From contig NC_018016.1 of NCBI RefSeq assembly GCF_000265465.1, positions 997,501 through 1,061,500 of the forward strand: 64,000 nucleotides of DNA. The letters run 5' to 3'. The stretch's first letter is position 1. Every line of letters starts with the position of its first letter. A program made the translations under genes and the position numbers. The notes beneath the pieces are model-generated. The model was not told where the DNA came from. It saw nothing but the letters and a program-made list of their open reading frames with translations, and searched no databases. The stretch is from Ornithobacterium rhinotracheale DSM 15997. GTDB taxonomy: Bacteria > Bacteroidota > Bacteroidia > Flavobacteriales > Weeksellaceae. Shown here piece by piece: positions 9,145 through 18,380 of the stretch.

Positions 9145-10949
9145 GTTTAATTTCTGTAAAAGACATAGCACAAGTTTCTGGATTACAAAAGTTTGGAGTT
9201 GTAGGGCAGCCTCTTGCCTTTATGATGCATAGAATGCTGGATTTCAAAAAATTAAACAGTATTTATGATGCCAATAAAGATTTGTCCAGCCCTGCGTTTG
9301 AGACCAATTTGCTCAAAGATTTGGCAATCACCTACGAGGTGCAAGACGAGGAGCTTGCAAGGATTCCTAAGGAAGGTCCTTTTGTCGTAGTATCCAATCA
9401 TCCGCTGGGCGGGTTAGACGGGATTATTATGCTTAAAATCCTTTCGGAACTTCGTCCAGATTTTAAAATTATAGCCAATTTTCTGCTCCAAAAAATAGAA
9501 CCATTATCAGAAAAAATTTTTCCTGTAAATCCGTTTGAAACCCGCAAAGATGTAAAAAATAGTCTTTTGGGAATGAAAGCGGCATTGGAATATTTGCAGC
9601 AAGGGCATCCGATCGGTGTGTTCCCAGCGGGAGAAGTTTCGTATAAAAATGCACAGGGCGAAATTGTAGACAAACCTTGGCAAAAACCGATTATGAAACT
9701 GATTAAAAAAGCGGGCGTGCCGATTATTCCAATGTATTTTAACGCGCGAAATAGCAAGCGTTTTTATAATCTTAAAAAACTGCACCCAGATTTGCAAACG
9801 GCACTTTTGCCCAAAGAATTATTAAAAACAAGACTAAAACCAATTCAATTAAGAATTGGAAAACCAATTACGGTAAAACAGCAAGAAGAGTTTGATACGA
9901 TTGAGGAATTTACTAATTTCTTAACCAAAAAAACCTTTGTTTTAGCCTCCTCATACGAGCCTAAAAAGAACATTACACAAACGATTAAAAGCTCTATCCC
10001 GAGCCGCCCAAAAAGCGTAAAAAACATCATTCGCGAAACGCCTACTGAGGAATTGGTGCACGAGGTAGAAAAATTACGCCAGACCGAGGCACTTTTGTTT
10101 AGCAATAGCCGATATGAATGCTATTTCTGTGATTTTAAAAGTATTCCGAAGCTAATGCGTGAAATCGGTCGTTTGCGCGAAATCACTTTTAGACTAGTGG
10201 GAGAAGGAACCAATAAGGAAACCGATACCGACCGATTTGATAAGCATTACAATCACTTGATTTTGTGGGATACACAAGAGAATAAAATTGCGGGAGCTTA
10301 TCGTATGGGATTGGGAAATGAGATTTATAAAAATTACGGAATTAAAGGTTTTTACATCAGCGAATTATTCCATTTTGAGCCAGAGATTCAGCCATTTTTC
10401 AGAAAATGTATCGAGATGGGGCGTGCCTTTGTGGTGCCAGAATACCAGCAGAAACCTATGCCACTATTTTTGCTTTGGCGTGGAATCGTGCATGTAGCCT
10501 TGCGCAATCCTGAGCATAAATTTATCTTAGGAGGTGTGAGCATTAGCAATCAATTTTCGCAGTTTTCTAAGGCGTTGATGATTGAGTTTATGCAATCATA
10601 TTTTTATGATCCATATGTGGCGCAATATGTGAGACCACGAAGAGCTTTTAAACCCAAAATCAAAGATCAAGATATGGATTTTATCTTTGATGAAGCTAAG
10701 GCGGATTTAAATAAATTTGATAAGCTCATTGAAGAGCTCGAGCCAAATGCATTACGCTTGCCTGTTTTAATTAAAAAATACATTAAGCAAAATGCCAAAG
10801 TCATCGCCTTTAATGTGGATCCTAAATTCAATGATGCGATAGATGGGCTCATGTATATTCGAATCTCTGAACTACCAGAAAGCACAATAAAGCCTGTTCT
10901 GGAGGAGCTAGAGGCGGAAATTAGAGAGAAAGAAAAACAGAAATCTTAA
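9141..10949 (+). CDS. olsF: OlsF-like bifunctional ornithine/aminolipid acyltransferase
   Basis: A 602-aa fusion. The N-terminal PlsC-type acyltransferase (about 60-270) has SNHPLGGLDG as the acyl-acceptor histidine motif and FPAGEVS as the glycerophosphate-like motif. The C-terminal GNAT-like OlsB-type N-acyltransferase domain (about 320-520) has YRMG-GxE-type strands and GRAFVVPEYQ. OlsF enzymes of this architecture were described in Serratia and Flavobacterium johnsoniae; they make ornithine lipids from ornithine and two acyl-ACPs. The amino-acid headgroup used here is inferred. The motif has five, not four, residues between His and Asp. A terminator follows. Confidence 0.82.
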   Translation: MSLISVKDIAQVSGLQKFGVVGQPLAFMMHRMLDFKKLNSIYDANKDLSSPAFETNLLKDLAITYEVQDEELARIPKEGPFVVVSNHPLGGLDGIIMLKILSELRPDFKIIANFLLQKIEPLSEKIFPVNPFETRKDVKNSLLGMKAALEYLQQGHPIGVFPAGEVSYKNAQGEIVDKPWQKPIMKLIKKAGVPIIPMYFNARNSKRFYNLKKLHPDLQTALLPKELLKTRLKPIQLRIGKPITVKQQEEFDTIEEFTNFLTKKTFVLASSYEPKKNITQTIKSSIPSRPKSVKNIIRETPTEELVHEVEKLRQTEALLFSNSRYECYFCDFKSIPKLMREIGRLREITFRLVGEGTNKETDTDRFDKHYNHLILWDTQENKIAGAYRMGLGNEIYKNYGIKGFYISELFHFEPEIQPFFRKCIEMGRAFVVPEYQQKPMPLFLLWRGIVHVALRNPEHKFILGGVSISNQFSQFSKALMIEFMQSYFYDPYVAQYVRPRRAFKPKIKDQDMDFIFDEAKADLNKFDKLIEELEPNALRLPVLIKKYIKQNAKVIAFNVDPKFNDAIDGLMYIRISELPESTIKPVLEELEAEIREKEKQKS

Positions 10950-10975
10950 AAGTTTGCGTAAAGATAAAAAAGTTA

Positions 10976-11006
10976 AAAGCTTGCTTCAAATTTTGAAGCA
11001 AGCTTT
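10976..11006. terminator. Bidirectional terminator (olsF / decarboxylase operon)
   Basis: A 14-bp perfect stem AAAGCTTGCTTCAA with ATT loop and T-tracts on both strands sits between convergent transcription units. Confidence 0.85.
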
Positions 11007-11033
11007 TTAGCATAGAAAAAAGTTCACAAAAAG

Positions 11034-12317
11034 TTATTTTACTACTCCAATTTTTGAATGAACTGGAATATTTTCGCTATCTAAACTAGGTGTTTGTCCA
11101 TGCAAATCCCAATCGATTTCTACTCCTTTTCTAAAGATTAAACAGTGTGTAGAGCCTCCGAAATGGAACATTCCGAGCTGTTCGCCTTTCTCTACATGTT
11201 GTCCCTCTTTCACAGTGATTTCATTAGAAGAAACTTCTGCCATACCTACTGCAATAAAGCACATTAATCCTATTTTTGGATTATCTGCTTCGATAAAGAT
11301 GATGGCTCTAGAGGCTACTTCTGTGATATAGGCTTGGGAGTCGTTTGGGGCAGATGGGTCTGCCTTTCCATCTTTGCTATGGAATCCCTCGTAATAGTTT
11401 TCTGAATAATAACTGCCATAGACATTGTATGCTTTCACGATTTTACCACTCACAGGTGAATGCCAGCGGTGATAGCTTAAAGCACTTAAAAAGGCTTGAT
11501 AAACGGTTCCGTCGGCAAATTGTTGAGCCAGTTCATCATTATCCATCATGTCTTGTAGAGAATAAGGTTGCCCTTTGATCCAGAATTTAGCTTTTAAAGG
11601 TACATTTTTCTCCAGTCTGTATGGTGCAGATTCACAGGCATTGGCTATAACATCGTTATTGCCAGGCTCTGCCACAGGTCGCACGCCTTCTTTGAAGGTT
11701 CTTGTGAAAAATTCGTCCCAAGATTTAAAACCATATTTTTCTTCGATTTTATCTGATTTGCAATCAAATAATTCAAGAAAATTATCGCCATAAGCTGCTT
11801 TGCTCATACTTTCGAGCGCAAGCGGACAAAGCCAGCCTGTGCTACTTGTATTCAGTGCTGAAACAGAATCTTCGGATTGTAGATATTTTCCCCAATAATC
11901 CAAAATGGCTTTGATTTTCTTATTCACTTTTTCGTTCATAAAGAAAACATAGCCCGCAGCAGTTGCCATAGGCCAGTCTAAAATGGCATTGATCGGGAAT
12001 CCTACAAGTCCTGTTGTATTAAACTCCATGGGGCGAGTGAGCACGGCATTGATTAAATCAAGCATATGCTCATAATCACGAACTTGTGGTGTGTTGATGG
12101 GCGTGTTTTTATACTTTAAAGGAATCTCATCGAACATGGCTTGTGCCAAGTTAAAAATATGGCGATCGCTCTCGATTAAATCTTTTAAATCTTGCACAGG
12201 AGGCAACAACGATTGTTTTTCTTTTTCTACCTCATCGCAGAGTTGATTCATCCAATCGGTTAAGAACTCTTGATCCTGTGGTAGCCACTGCCCTACTCTA
12301 TAAGTGTGTTTTTTCAT
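11034..12317 (-). CDS. PSD-family pyruvoyl decarboxylase, PsiD-like (probable amino-acid decarboxylase)
   Basis: A 427-aa member of the phosphatidylserine decarboxylase superfamily with the long N-terminal extension (about 1-180) typical of PsiD-type proteins. In the catalytic half, WDEFFTRTFKEGVRP precedes YHRWHSPVSGKIV, which carries the expected catalytic His. FHFGGSTHC near 385-393 supplies the self-cleavage Ser (about 389) that becomes the pyruvoyl group; classical PSDs have LGST. It lacks membrane segments. It is the last gene of an operon with histidine decarboxylase and an antiporter, so a free amino acid is a more likely substrate than phosphatidylserine. Which amino acid is unknown. 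Confidence 0.8.
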   Translation of the reverse strand: MKKHTYRVGQWLPQDQEFLTDWMNQLCDEVEKEKQSLLPPVQDLKDLIESDRHIFNLAQAMFDEIPLKYKNTPINTPQVRDYEHMLDLINAVLTRPMEFNTTGLVGFPINAILDWPMATAAGYVFFMNEKVNKKIKAILDYWGKYLQSEDSVSALNTSSTGWLCPLALESMSKAAYGDNFLELFDCKSDKIEEKYGFKSWDEFFTRTFKEGVRPVAEPGNNDVIANACESAPYRLEKNVPLKAKFWIKGQPYSLQDMMDNDELAQQFADGTVYQAFLSALSYHRWHSPVSGKIVKAYNVYGSYYSENYYEGFHSKDGKADPSAPNDSQAYITEVASRAIIFIEADNPKIGLMCFIAVGMAEVSSNEITVKEGQHVEKGEQLGMFHFGGSTHCLIFRKGVEIDWDLHGQTPSLDSENIPVHSKIGVVK

Positions 12318-12338
12318 TTTTAAATAATTTTTTGATGA

Positions 12339-13766
12339 TTAGAATTTAACTTTACCCATGATGATTAAAATAATTGAAATAATGGCTAAAATGACTAAAA
12401 TTATTGCCAGCCATTTTTCATATGATTTAAAAATCGGTTCGTTTAATTTTTGTTCCTTGCGTGCATACCAGAAGAAAATGATACCGATGGCGTAAATCAC
12501 AGAAGTGATTAGTAAATAATCTAATCCTCCAGCATAGAGCAACCATAAGCAATAGATGGTGGAACAAATCCCTACAAATAGTCCTAAATTGCGACGCTTG
12601 CTATTGTCTTTAAAAACAGTTTTATTCTGTGCTGATTTCCACAAGAACATGGAACTGAATAGATAAGATGGTAGAATGATTACTCCTGTAATATCAATAG
12701 CTGCATCGTACACATTTTTGGCGGTAACTACGAGTATCATAAAGATAGTCATCACCACACTTGAGATATATAATGCTGCACTTGGCACTTGTTTATCATT
12801 TTCTCGTGCAAAGATTTTAGGCAAGTTTTTGTCTAAAGCAGCGGTGTAAGGTACCTCTGCCACTAAGATTGTCCATGCTACCCAAGCACCACCTACGGAG
12901 ATGATTACGGCGATATTTACGAAATCCACAAACCAGCCGCCTGCTGCTTGTTGCAATACATAGCCTGTAGAAGGATCAGTAAGTTTTGCCAATTCTGGTT
13001 GGTGCATAATTCCGTAGGCTAAAACGCTTAAAATCACATATAGCAACAATGCTACTACAAAACCTATAATGGTTGCAATACCTACTTGAGAAGGTTTTTT
13101 AGCTCTACCTGAAATAACGACGGCACCTTCAATACCTATGAAACACCAGAGTGTTACCAGCATAGGGGCTTTTACTTGTGCACCAATACTTCCTAAATCA
13201 AGGGATTTGCCCCAAATATCAAAGTCAAAAGTTTTGATATTGAAGAACACAATCATTGCAATGATGATGACCAAGATGGTAATGAATTTAGCCACTACCG
13301 TGATGGTGTTTATACTAGCGGCTTGTTTTACACCTCTTAGCACCAGAAAGTTATAAAACCAAATTAGCACTGTTCCAAATACCACTGTTTGCCAGCCATG
13401 ATTGAGCAATACGGGATAAAATCTCCCCACAGCATCGTTTAGCATTACTGCAAAGGCAACATTTCCTGTTGCGGAGGCAATCCAATATCCCCATGCGGAG
13501 TTGAAACCAACATAGTTGCCAAAGCCTTCTCTTGCATAGGAATAAATACCATTGGATAAATCAGGTCTTTGGTCTGATAAAAATTTGAAAGTAAATGCCA
13601 AGGCAAGCATTCCCACGGCTGTAATTATCCAAGCAATAATTACAGGCCCTAGTGCAGAATTCTGTGCCATGTTTTGAGTGATGTTGAATATTCCACCCCC
13701 AATCATAGAACCTATTACCATGGCAATAAGCCCTATTAAACCAATTTTTTTAGAATCGTCGCTCAT
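12339..13766 (-). CDS. APC-superfamily amino acid/amine antiporter
   Basis: Integral membrane protein of 475 aa with about 12 hydrophobic segments. The N-terminal APC signature GLIAMVIGSMIGGGIFNI (about 12-29, with the GSMIGGGIF substrate-backbone loop) places it in the basic amino acid/polyamine antiporter group with ArcD/AdiC/HdcP-like exchangers. It lies between the PSD-like gene (22 bp) and histidine decarboxylase (12 bp). It most likely exchanges external amino acid for the decarboxylated amine. Histidine/histamine exchange is the simplest inference; specificity is not visible in the sequence. Confidence 0.88.
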   Translation of the reverse strand: MSDDSKKIGLIGLIAMVIGSMIGGGIFNITQNMAQNSALGPVIIAWIITAVGMLALAFTFKFLSDQRPDLSNGIYSYAREGFGNYVGFNSAWGYWIASATGNVAFAVMLNDAVGRFYPVLLNHGWQTVVFGTVLIWFYNFLVLRGVKQAASINTITVVAKFITILVIIIAMIVFFNIKTFDFDIWGKSLDLGSIGAQVKAPMLVTLWCFIGIEGAVVISGRAKKPSQVGIATIIGFVVALLLYVILSVLAYGIMHQPELAKLTDPSTGYVLQQAAGGWFVDFVNIAVIISVGGAWVAWTILVAEVPYTAALDKNLPKIFARENDKQVPSAALYISSVVMTIFMILVVTAKNVYDAAIDITGVIILPSYLFSSMFLWKSAQNKTVFKDNSKRRNLGLFVGICSTIYCLWLLYAGGLDYLLITSVIYAIGIIFFWYARKEQKLNEPIFKSYEKWLAIILVILAIISIILIIMGKVKF

Positions 13767-13777
13767 GATTTTTAATT

Positions 13778-14665
13778 TTAAGATTTAATACTTTCTTCCC
13801 ATTCAGATAGTCTCATATCGTTTAACTGATGGAAGCCTTTTGCAGGAATTGCATTTTTAGCTAAAGAAACATATGGAGCACAAGTGAGAGCTGTTCCCAC
13901 ATAGCCCGGTGTCATGATCAAGTAGGCAAATCCGATGTAGGTTCTTGAGTACACAACATCTTGATCTTCGCCACATGCTACAATAGACCAAACTACTTTT
14001 TTGCGATGTTCTTCTAGAAATGCTTTTAGGTTTTCTGGATTATCATCTTGAGTCCAAGCACCTGCATCTTCTATGAACAAATCGGCAGAATTTTCTCTGT
14101 CTTTGGTAATAGAAATGGCGATAAAACTCCATACGCCATAGGCTTCTCCGTCGCCTTGTGGCTTTCTGTCTTTGGGTCTAAAAACTGTGGTGCTTTTATT
14201 GGCACAAATAATGTGTCCGCCAGGAACAGGAGGGAAAACTCTGTTTTTCTCTGTCCCGAAGAGTGAAATTCCTGCTTTTAACAACGGAGCCGCATCATAC
14301 ACGGGTAAATCGGAACCATCGTATTGTTTAGCAACAAAAACGGGTTCTTCTTTCTCATCTTCTATGGTATCTGAGGTGGCTAAATCATAGCCCCAAATTT
14401 GTCCAGCGATTCCGCAAAATGACGAAGCGGTAAGCATATTGATTTGCCCTACATAAGCATCATTGGCTTCTGCCCGATCATAAGCCACTATCCCATCTAG
14501 CAGTAAATCATCTGTCTTTTCTACTTCGCCCACCGAAACTTTTAGTACAGAAACATAGCCGTTTCCTTCGTTGCCAGCTGCACCATAGCCATCGCAGTAA
14601 TTATCGTATATACTGATGGCTGTGCGATCAATTTTCGCATTTTTGTGGTGTCTTTTAATTTTCAT
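13778..14665 (-). CDS. hdcA: Pyruvoyl-dependent histidine decarboxylase
   Basis: A 295-aa proenzyme of the pyruvoyl histidine decarboxylase family known from Lactobacillus 30a and Clostridium. It shows the family blocks GNEGNGYVSVLKV, LDGIVAYDRAEAN and VGQINMLTASSFCG. Self-cleavage is expected between Ser81 and Ser82, the same numbering as the Lactobacillus enzyme; Ser82 would become the pyruvoyl group of the alpha chain. YGVWSFIAISITKD and the acidic LFIEDAG carry active-site residues. It converts histidine to histamine + CO2. It lies 13 bp downstream of the broken PLP decarboxylase and 12 bp upstream of the antiporter. Confidence 0.93.
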   Translation of the reverse strand: MKIKRHHKNAKIDRTAISIYDNYCDGYGAAGNEGNGYVSVLKVSVGEVEKTDDLLLDGIVAYDRAEANDAYVGQINMLTASSFCGIAGQIWGYDLATSDTIEDEKEEPVFVAKQYDGSDLPVYDAAPLLKAGISLFGTEKNRVFPPVPGGHIICANKSTTVFRPKDRKPQGDGEAYGVWSFIAISITKDRENSADLFIEDAGAWTQDDNPENLKAFLEEHRKKVVWSIVACGEDQDVVYSRTYIGFAYLIMTPGYVGTALTCAPYVSLAKNAIPAKGFHQLNDMRLSEWEESIKS

Positions 14666-14678
14666 GATATTAGGGTTT

Positions 14679-16957
14679 TTATTGTTGTTTTAAGCAAAGG
14701 ATTTTGTAGTAGATCACGCCATCTACTTCGTCTCTTTCCACACCGTGAATGTCTTTTTCATAGCCTTTGAATCGGTTTTCAAAAGATTCTAGTGTTTTGA
14801 GATAGTGGTAGATTGCAATACTATCTTGATCAAGCAATTCGCCGCCCATCATCACAGGGATTCCTGGAGGATAAGGCACAATCATCACGGCAGGAATGCG
14901 GCCTATCATTTGGTCTAGATAGAGATATTCAGATTTGTTTTGAACCAAAAGTTCATATGCTTTGGCTGGTTCCATTTCTTGTTTTGGTAATTTTTCAAAA
15001 GCCATGTGCATGGTTTCTAGGAAATTAGTTTGTTTAAAGAAATGGTGCATTTCATTACATAAATCTTTTAGTCTCATATCTTGGTATCTCTTGTCGTAAT
15101 CTAGTAGATAAGGGAAAATGTCCTTAATAGGAATATTTCTTTCGTAGTCGTGTTTAAAGTTGAGTAGCTCGGCAAGCAATTCCCCTTGTTTTCCTTTTGT
15201 GGTACCGAATGAATGCAACATTAGGAATGAATAAGTGTCGGTTTTCTCGACCACGATTCCTTTTTGGATTAAATAATCGGTTACGATTCCAGCAGGGATT
15301 CCTTGCTCTTCGTAGGTGCCGTCCATTCTCACACCAGGAGTTACGAAGGTGAGCTTGATAGGATCTAGCATGATGAAGTCTTCTTCTATATCCTCAAACC
15401 CGTGCCAGTTGTATGTTTTATTTAATATCCAAGCGGATTGATGGTCTACTAAATCTCTAGGTTCTGCTTTTTCAAAATCTACATGAGTACCATTGATTTC
15501 TACTTTAGATGGTTGCCAAAGTCTAAAGAACCAATCTTGGTGTTCGGCATATTTTTTAAATATATTTTGGACTTTTTGTCTTAATTCCACAGCGGCCAAA
15601 ATATTATCCTCACTCATCTGCAATCCATCTTGAGACATCATCTGAGAGGCAACATCAAGCGATGCAATCATGGCGTAGTTTGGAGAAGTAGAGCCGTGCA
15701 TCATACTAGGCTTCGTTGAATTCATCTGGCAAAATGTGCGTAGATGAACCTTGTTTTATATGAATCATAGAGGCTTGAGAAAATGCGGTGAGTAATTTGT
15801 GGGTAGATTGCGAACAGAAAATAGGTGGATGGTAGCCTACACAATTTTCATCAGACATACCAAAGAAGCCTTTGTACACAGGGTGGAATTTAGCATAAGC
15901 ATACCAAGCTTCGTCAAAATGTAGATTTTCTACATGGTCTTCCAATTGATTTTTAATTTTGGTCACATTGTAGCAAATTCCATCGTAAGTGGAATTGGTA
16001 AGTGCCGACATTTTGTAGGTAGTTCTGTCGTCTCCTTCCTCGATTAAATCACTATTTTTAATCTTTTCGAGCCCAGATTCTTTCGAAAATTCAGAAAGTC
16101 TCACAGGTCCTATGATTCCTAGCGCATTTCTTCTAGGCTTCATATACACAGGAATGGCTCCTGTAATCACCATGGCATAGTTAAGCGATTTGTGGCAGTT
16201 TCTATCTACCAAAGCTAGGTCTGAATGCGTAACTCGCCCGTGCCAAATGATTTGATTAGCCGTTGAGGTTCCGTTTAGTACATAATAAGTTAAATCAGAG
16301 CCAAATGTTTTTTCGGCAAGTTTTTCAGATTCGTTTACCACACCGCTATGGTCTAGCAAGGATCCCAGTTCTGGTACCGAAATCGAAAGATCGGAACGCA
16401 TTACATTTTCTCCGAAAAATTCATAAAAAGCCACACCAGCAGGACTTTTCAAGAAACCTTCGCCCCCCCATATGCCCAGGAGTGTGCCATGCATATTTGT
16501 AGGTTTCTACATATTTTTTCAGTGCTCTGAAAAAAGGAGGATATATACCATCAATATAAGCATTGATCTCATGGCTTATGCGCCCTGCCATAAAGTTGAT
16601 AGTGTCGTCATCAAGCCAATAGTAGCCTGTTACAGAACCTAATAATTCGTAAGAAAGCTCTTCGGCTGATACTCTTTCTGCAATGATAAAAATAGGAAGA
16701 TTAGAAAATTTCTTTCTCAGACTTTCTAAAACTCTTTCTTTAGCTTGTTGCTCTTCCTCTAAACGCCAATCAATAATTACGCCCACGATTTCTCTTTGCG
16801 TGGTACATCTACTTTCTAGACTCTCTAGGGAGTAAAGTTCAAAAATTTCAAATCCCGACTCGGCGATACGGTAGGTAAGGTCTTTTAGTCGAGAGGCTTC
16901 GTAGTCAAGTTCCTGCTCTGAGGCTAGAACTAGAACTTTCCATGTTTTTTTAGACAT
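14679..16957 (-). pseudogene. Biodegradative arginine/lysine/ornithine decarboxylase, two frameshifts
   Basis: Three overlapping minus-strand frames together make one fold-III PLP decarboxylase of about 759 codons, the size of AdiA-type enzymes. Frame 1 (16957 to about 16465) holds the response-regulator-like wing domain and YAWHTPGHMGG. Frame 2 (about 16465-15706) continues GEGFLKSPAG and contains the PLP lysine in SQSTHKLL. Frame 3 (about 15708-14679) continues MMHGSTSPNYAM to the C-terminus. The first break is in a run of seven C (plus strand 16463-16469); one fewer restores MGGEGF. The second is at 15706-15708, where one extra base makes TAG instead of Tyr. Both are +1. Real decay, slipped-strand switching of the G7 tract, or sequencing error are all possible. 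Arg, Lys or Orn specificity was not resolved. Confidence 0.88.
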
Positions 16958-17034
16958 TTTTAAAATATTTAGGGTTAGAGTTTTTTATCTCAATGCCTCC
17001 CTAATCACAATAGCCTCTTCACAATAGCATATAC

Positions 17035-17065
17035 CAAAGGTATACAAAAAAATGAACCTTACAAA
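17035..17065 (-). promoter_or_regulatory. Promoter of the decarboxylase operon
   Basis: On the minus strand TTTG (17065-17062), a 19-bp spacer and TACCTTTG (17042-17035) form a full Bacteroidota promoter. It lies about 80 bp upstream of the first decarboxylase codon and leaves a leader of about 70 nt. Confidence 0.7.
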
Positions 17066-17131
17066 TAATTTAACAGAAAAAATAATATTAATTACAAAAA
17101 CTATTTAAAAAATGTAAATCATTGATTTACA

Positions 17132-17713
17132 CTAAAAATCTTTCAAAGCTTGGTACAATCGGTGCACGGGCAGGCCCATTACGGTGAAGTAGCTACCTTC
17201 TAATTTTTCCACGCCCACATAGCCTATCCATTCTTGCACGCCATAGGCACCCGCTTTGTCAAACGGATGAAAGGTATCGACATAAAATTCAATTTCTTCA
17301 TCATTTAAAGCAGAAAATTGCACCTTGGTCTTGTCTGAAAACACGATTTGTTTCTCGGTTGAGGTGATTCCTACCGAGCTGATGACTTCGTGTGTTTTGC
17401 CACTGAGTGCCTTGAGCATGGCAATCGCCTCTCCCCTATTTTTAGGTTTTTCTAGCGCACGATCTTTAAGCCAAACAATGGTATCGGCAGTGATTAAAAT
17501 TTGTTTTTCGTGATTAAATTGAAACGCTTCGGCTTTTACACGGCATAGAAATTCGGTGATGTTTTCAGCCTTTAGTTCGGCAGAATAAGACTCATCGGCG
17601 TGTAATGGCTGCGTTTTAAAGTCTAAACACAGCCCGCGCAACAATTCTTCTCTGCGTGGCGATTGAGAGCCTAAAATCAGCTTAAAACCTTTTAATTTAT
17701 CTTGTAGTAGCAT
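17132..17713 (-). CDS. maf: Maf-family nucleoside triphosphate pyrophosphatase
   Basis: House-cleaning NTP pyrophosphatase of 193 aa. The N-terminal LILGSQSPRREELL loop binds the triphosphate, followed by the catalytic ITADTIVWL Asp, the EKPKNRGEA motif and LSGKTHEVISSVGI. These fit the YhdE/dTTP-UTP-type Maf fold. ATG 17713 is preferred over an in-frame start nine codons upstream because family homology begins at KLILGSQSP. A terminator of the upstream minus-strand gene lies between. Confidence 0.9.
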   Translation of the reverse strand: MLLQDKLKGFKLILGSQSPRREELLRGLCLDFKTQPLHADESYSAELKAENITEFLCRVKAEAFQFNHEKQILITADTIVWLKDRALEKPKNRGEAIAMLKALSGKTHEVISSVGITSTEKQIVFSDKTKVQFSALNDEEIEFYVDTFHPFDKAGAYGVQEWIGYVGVEKLEGSYFTVMGLPVHRLYQALKDF

Positions 17714-17740
17714 AGTGCAAATGTAAAAAAGTGTGTACAA

Positions 17741-17768
17741 AAAAAGATGACCGATAAGTCATCTTTTT
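17741..17768 (-). terminator. Terminator after the 17.8-18.3 kb gene
   Basis: An 11-bp stem AAAAAGATGAC/GTCATCTTTTT with a 6-nt loop, continuing into a T-run on the minus strand. Confidence 0.8.
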
Positions 17769-17791
17769 GTATTTGATTGTTTTTTTAATTT

Positions 17792-18322
17792 TTATTTAGC
17801 GGATTGAGAAAGAATTTTTCTTAACACAGCCTCCGTTTCTTCTTGTTTAGGCAATAAAAATGGAGTATTTAATTGTTTAGCTCTGAACCAAATTTCGCTG
17901 ATTTCTTTGCCGTTTTTAAAACTATTGTTTTTAAATGAAATCAATAAAACATCTTTAGTTAAAAATTTATATTTTAAATCAGAAGTGGTGTTTACAGATT
18001 TGGGATTTACACTATTCACGATATGCTCAACATAGGTGCTGTCCGAAGTAACATTATAGTTTCCGTAGAAAGATATCCCTTGAACCCCTTTATTGTCTGT
18101 GAGAAAACAATAAAAAGTGCCGTCTGGATTCATAATTTTGTTTTGTCCGCTGCGCATAATTCTTGCGTCTCCTTGATAATCATAAGGAATCATTTGTACC
18201 CAAAATCCCGCCAAGCCTTCTTGTTCTGCAATGTGTTTCTTTTGTTGAGCAAAACTTAATGTCGTTACGCATAAAAATAGAATTAAAGCTATTTTTTTGC
18301 TTAAATTGAATTTCCTCATCAT
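17792..18322 (-). CDS. Secreted protein, DUF4488-like
   Basis: A 176-aa protein with a cleavable signal peptide (hydrophobic IALILFLCVTTLSFA, cleavage likely before QQKK). The mature part starts GLAGFWVQMIPY and has alternating strands (GTFYCFLTDNKG, GNYNVTSDSTYVEHIV, KDVLLISF), resembling small lipocalin-like Bacteroidota proteins (DUF4488 type). Function unknown. It has its own terminator and stands alone between maf and a membrane protein. Confidence 0.6.
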   Translation of the reverse strand: MMRKFNLSKKIALILFLCVTTLSFAQQKKHIAEQEGLAGFWVQMIPYDYQGDARIMRSGQNKIMNPDGTFYCFLTDNKGVQGISFYGNYNVTSDSTYVEHIVNSVNPKSVNTTSDLKYKFLTKDVLLISFKNNSFKNGKEISEIWFRAKQLNTPFLLPKQEETEAVLRKILSQSAK

Positions 18323-18380
18323 ATGTTAAAATTTAAATTTTTCACAAAAATATAAATTTTAAATCATAAATCATTGAAAA

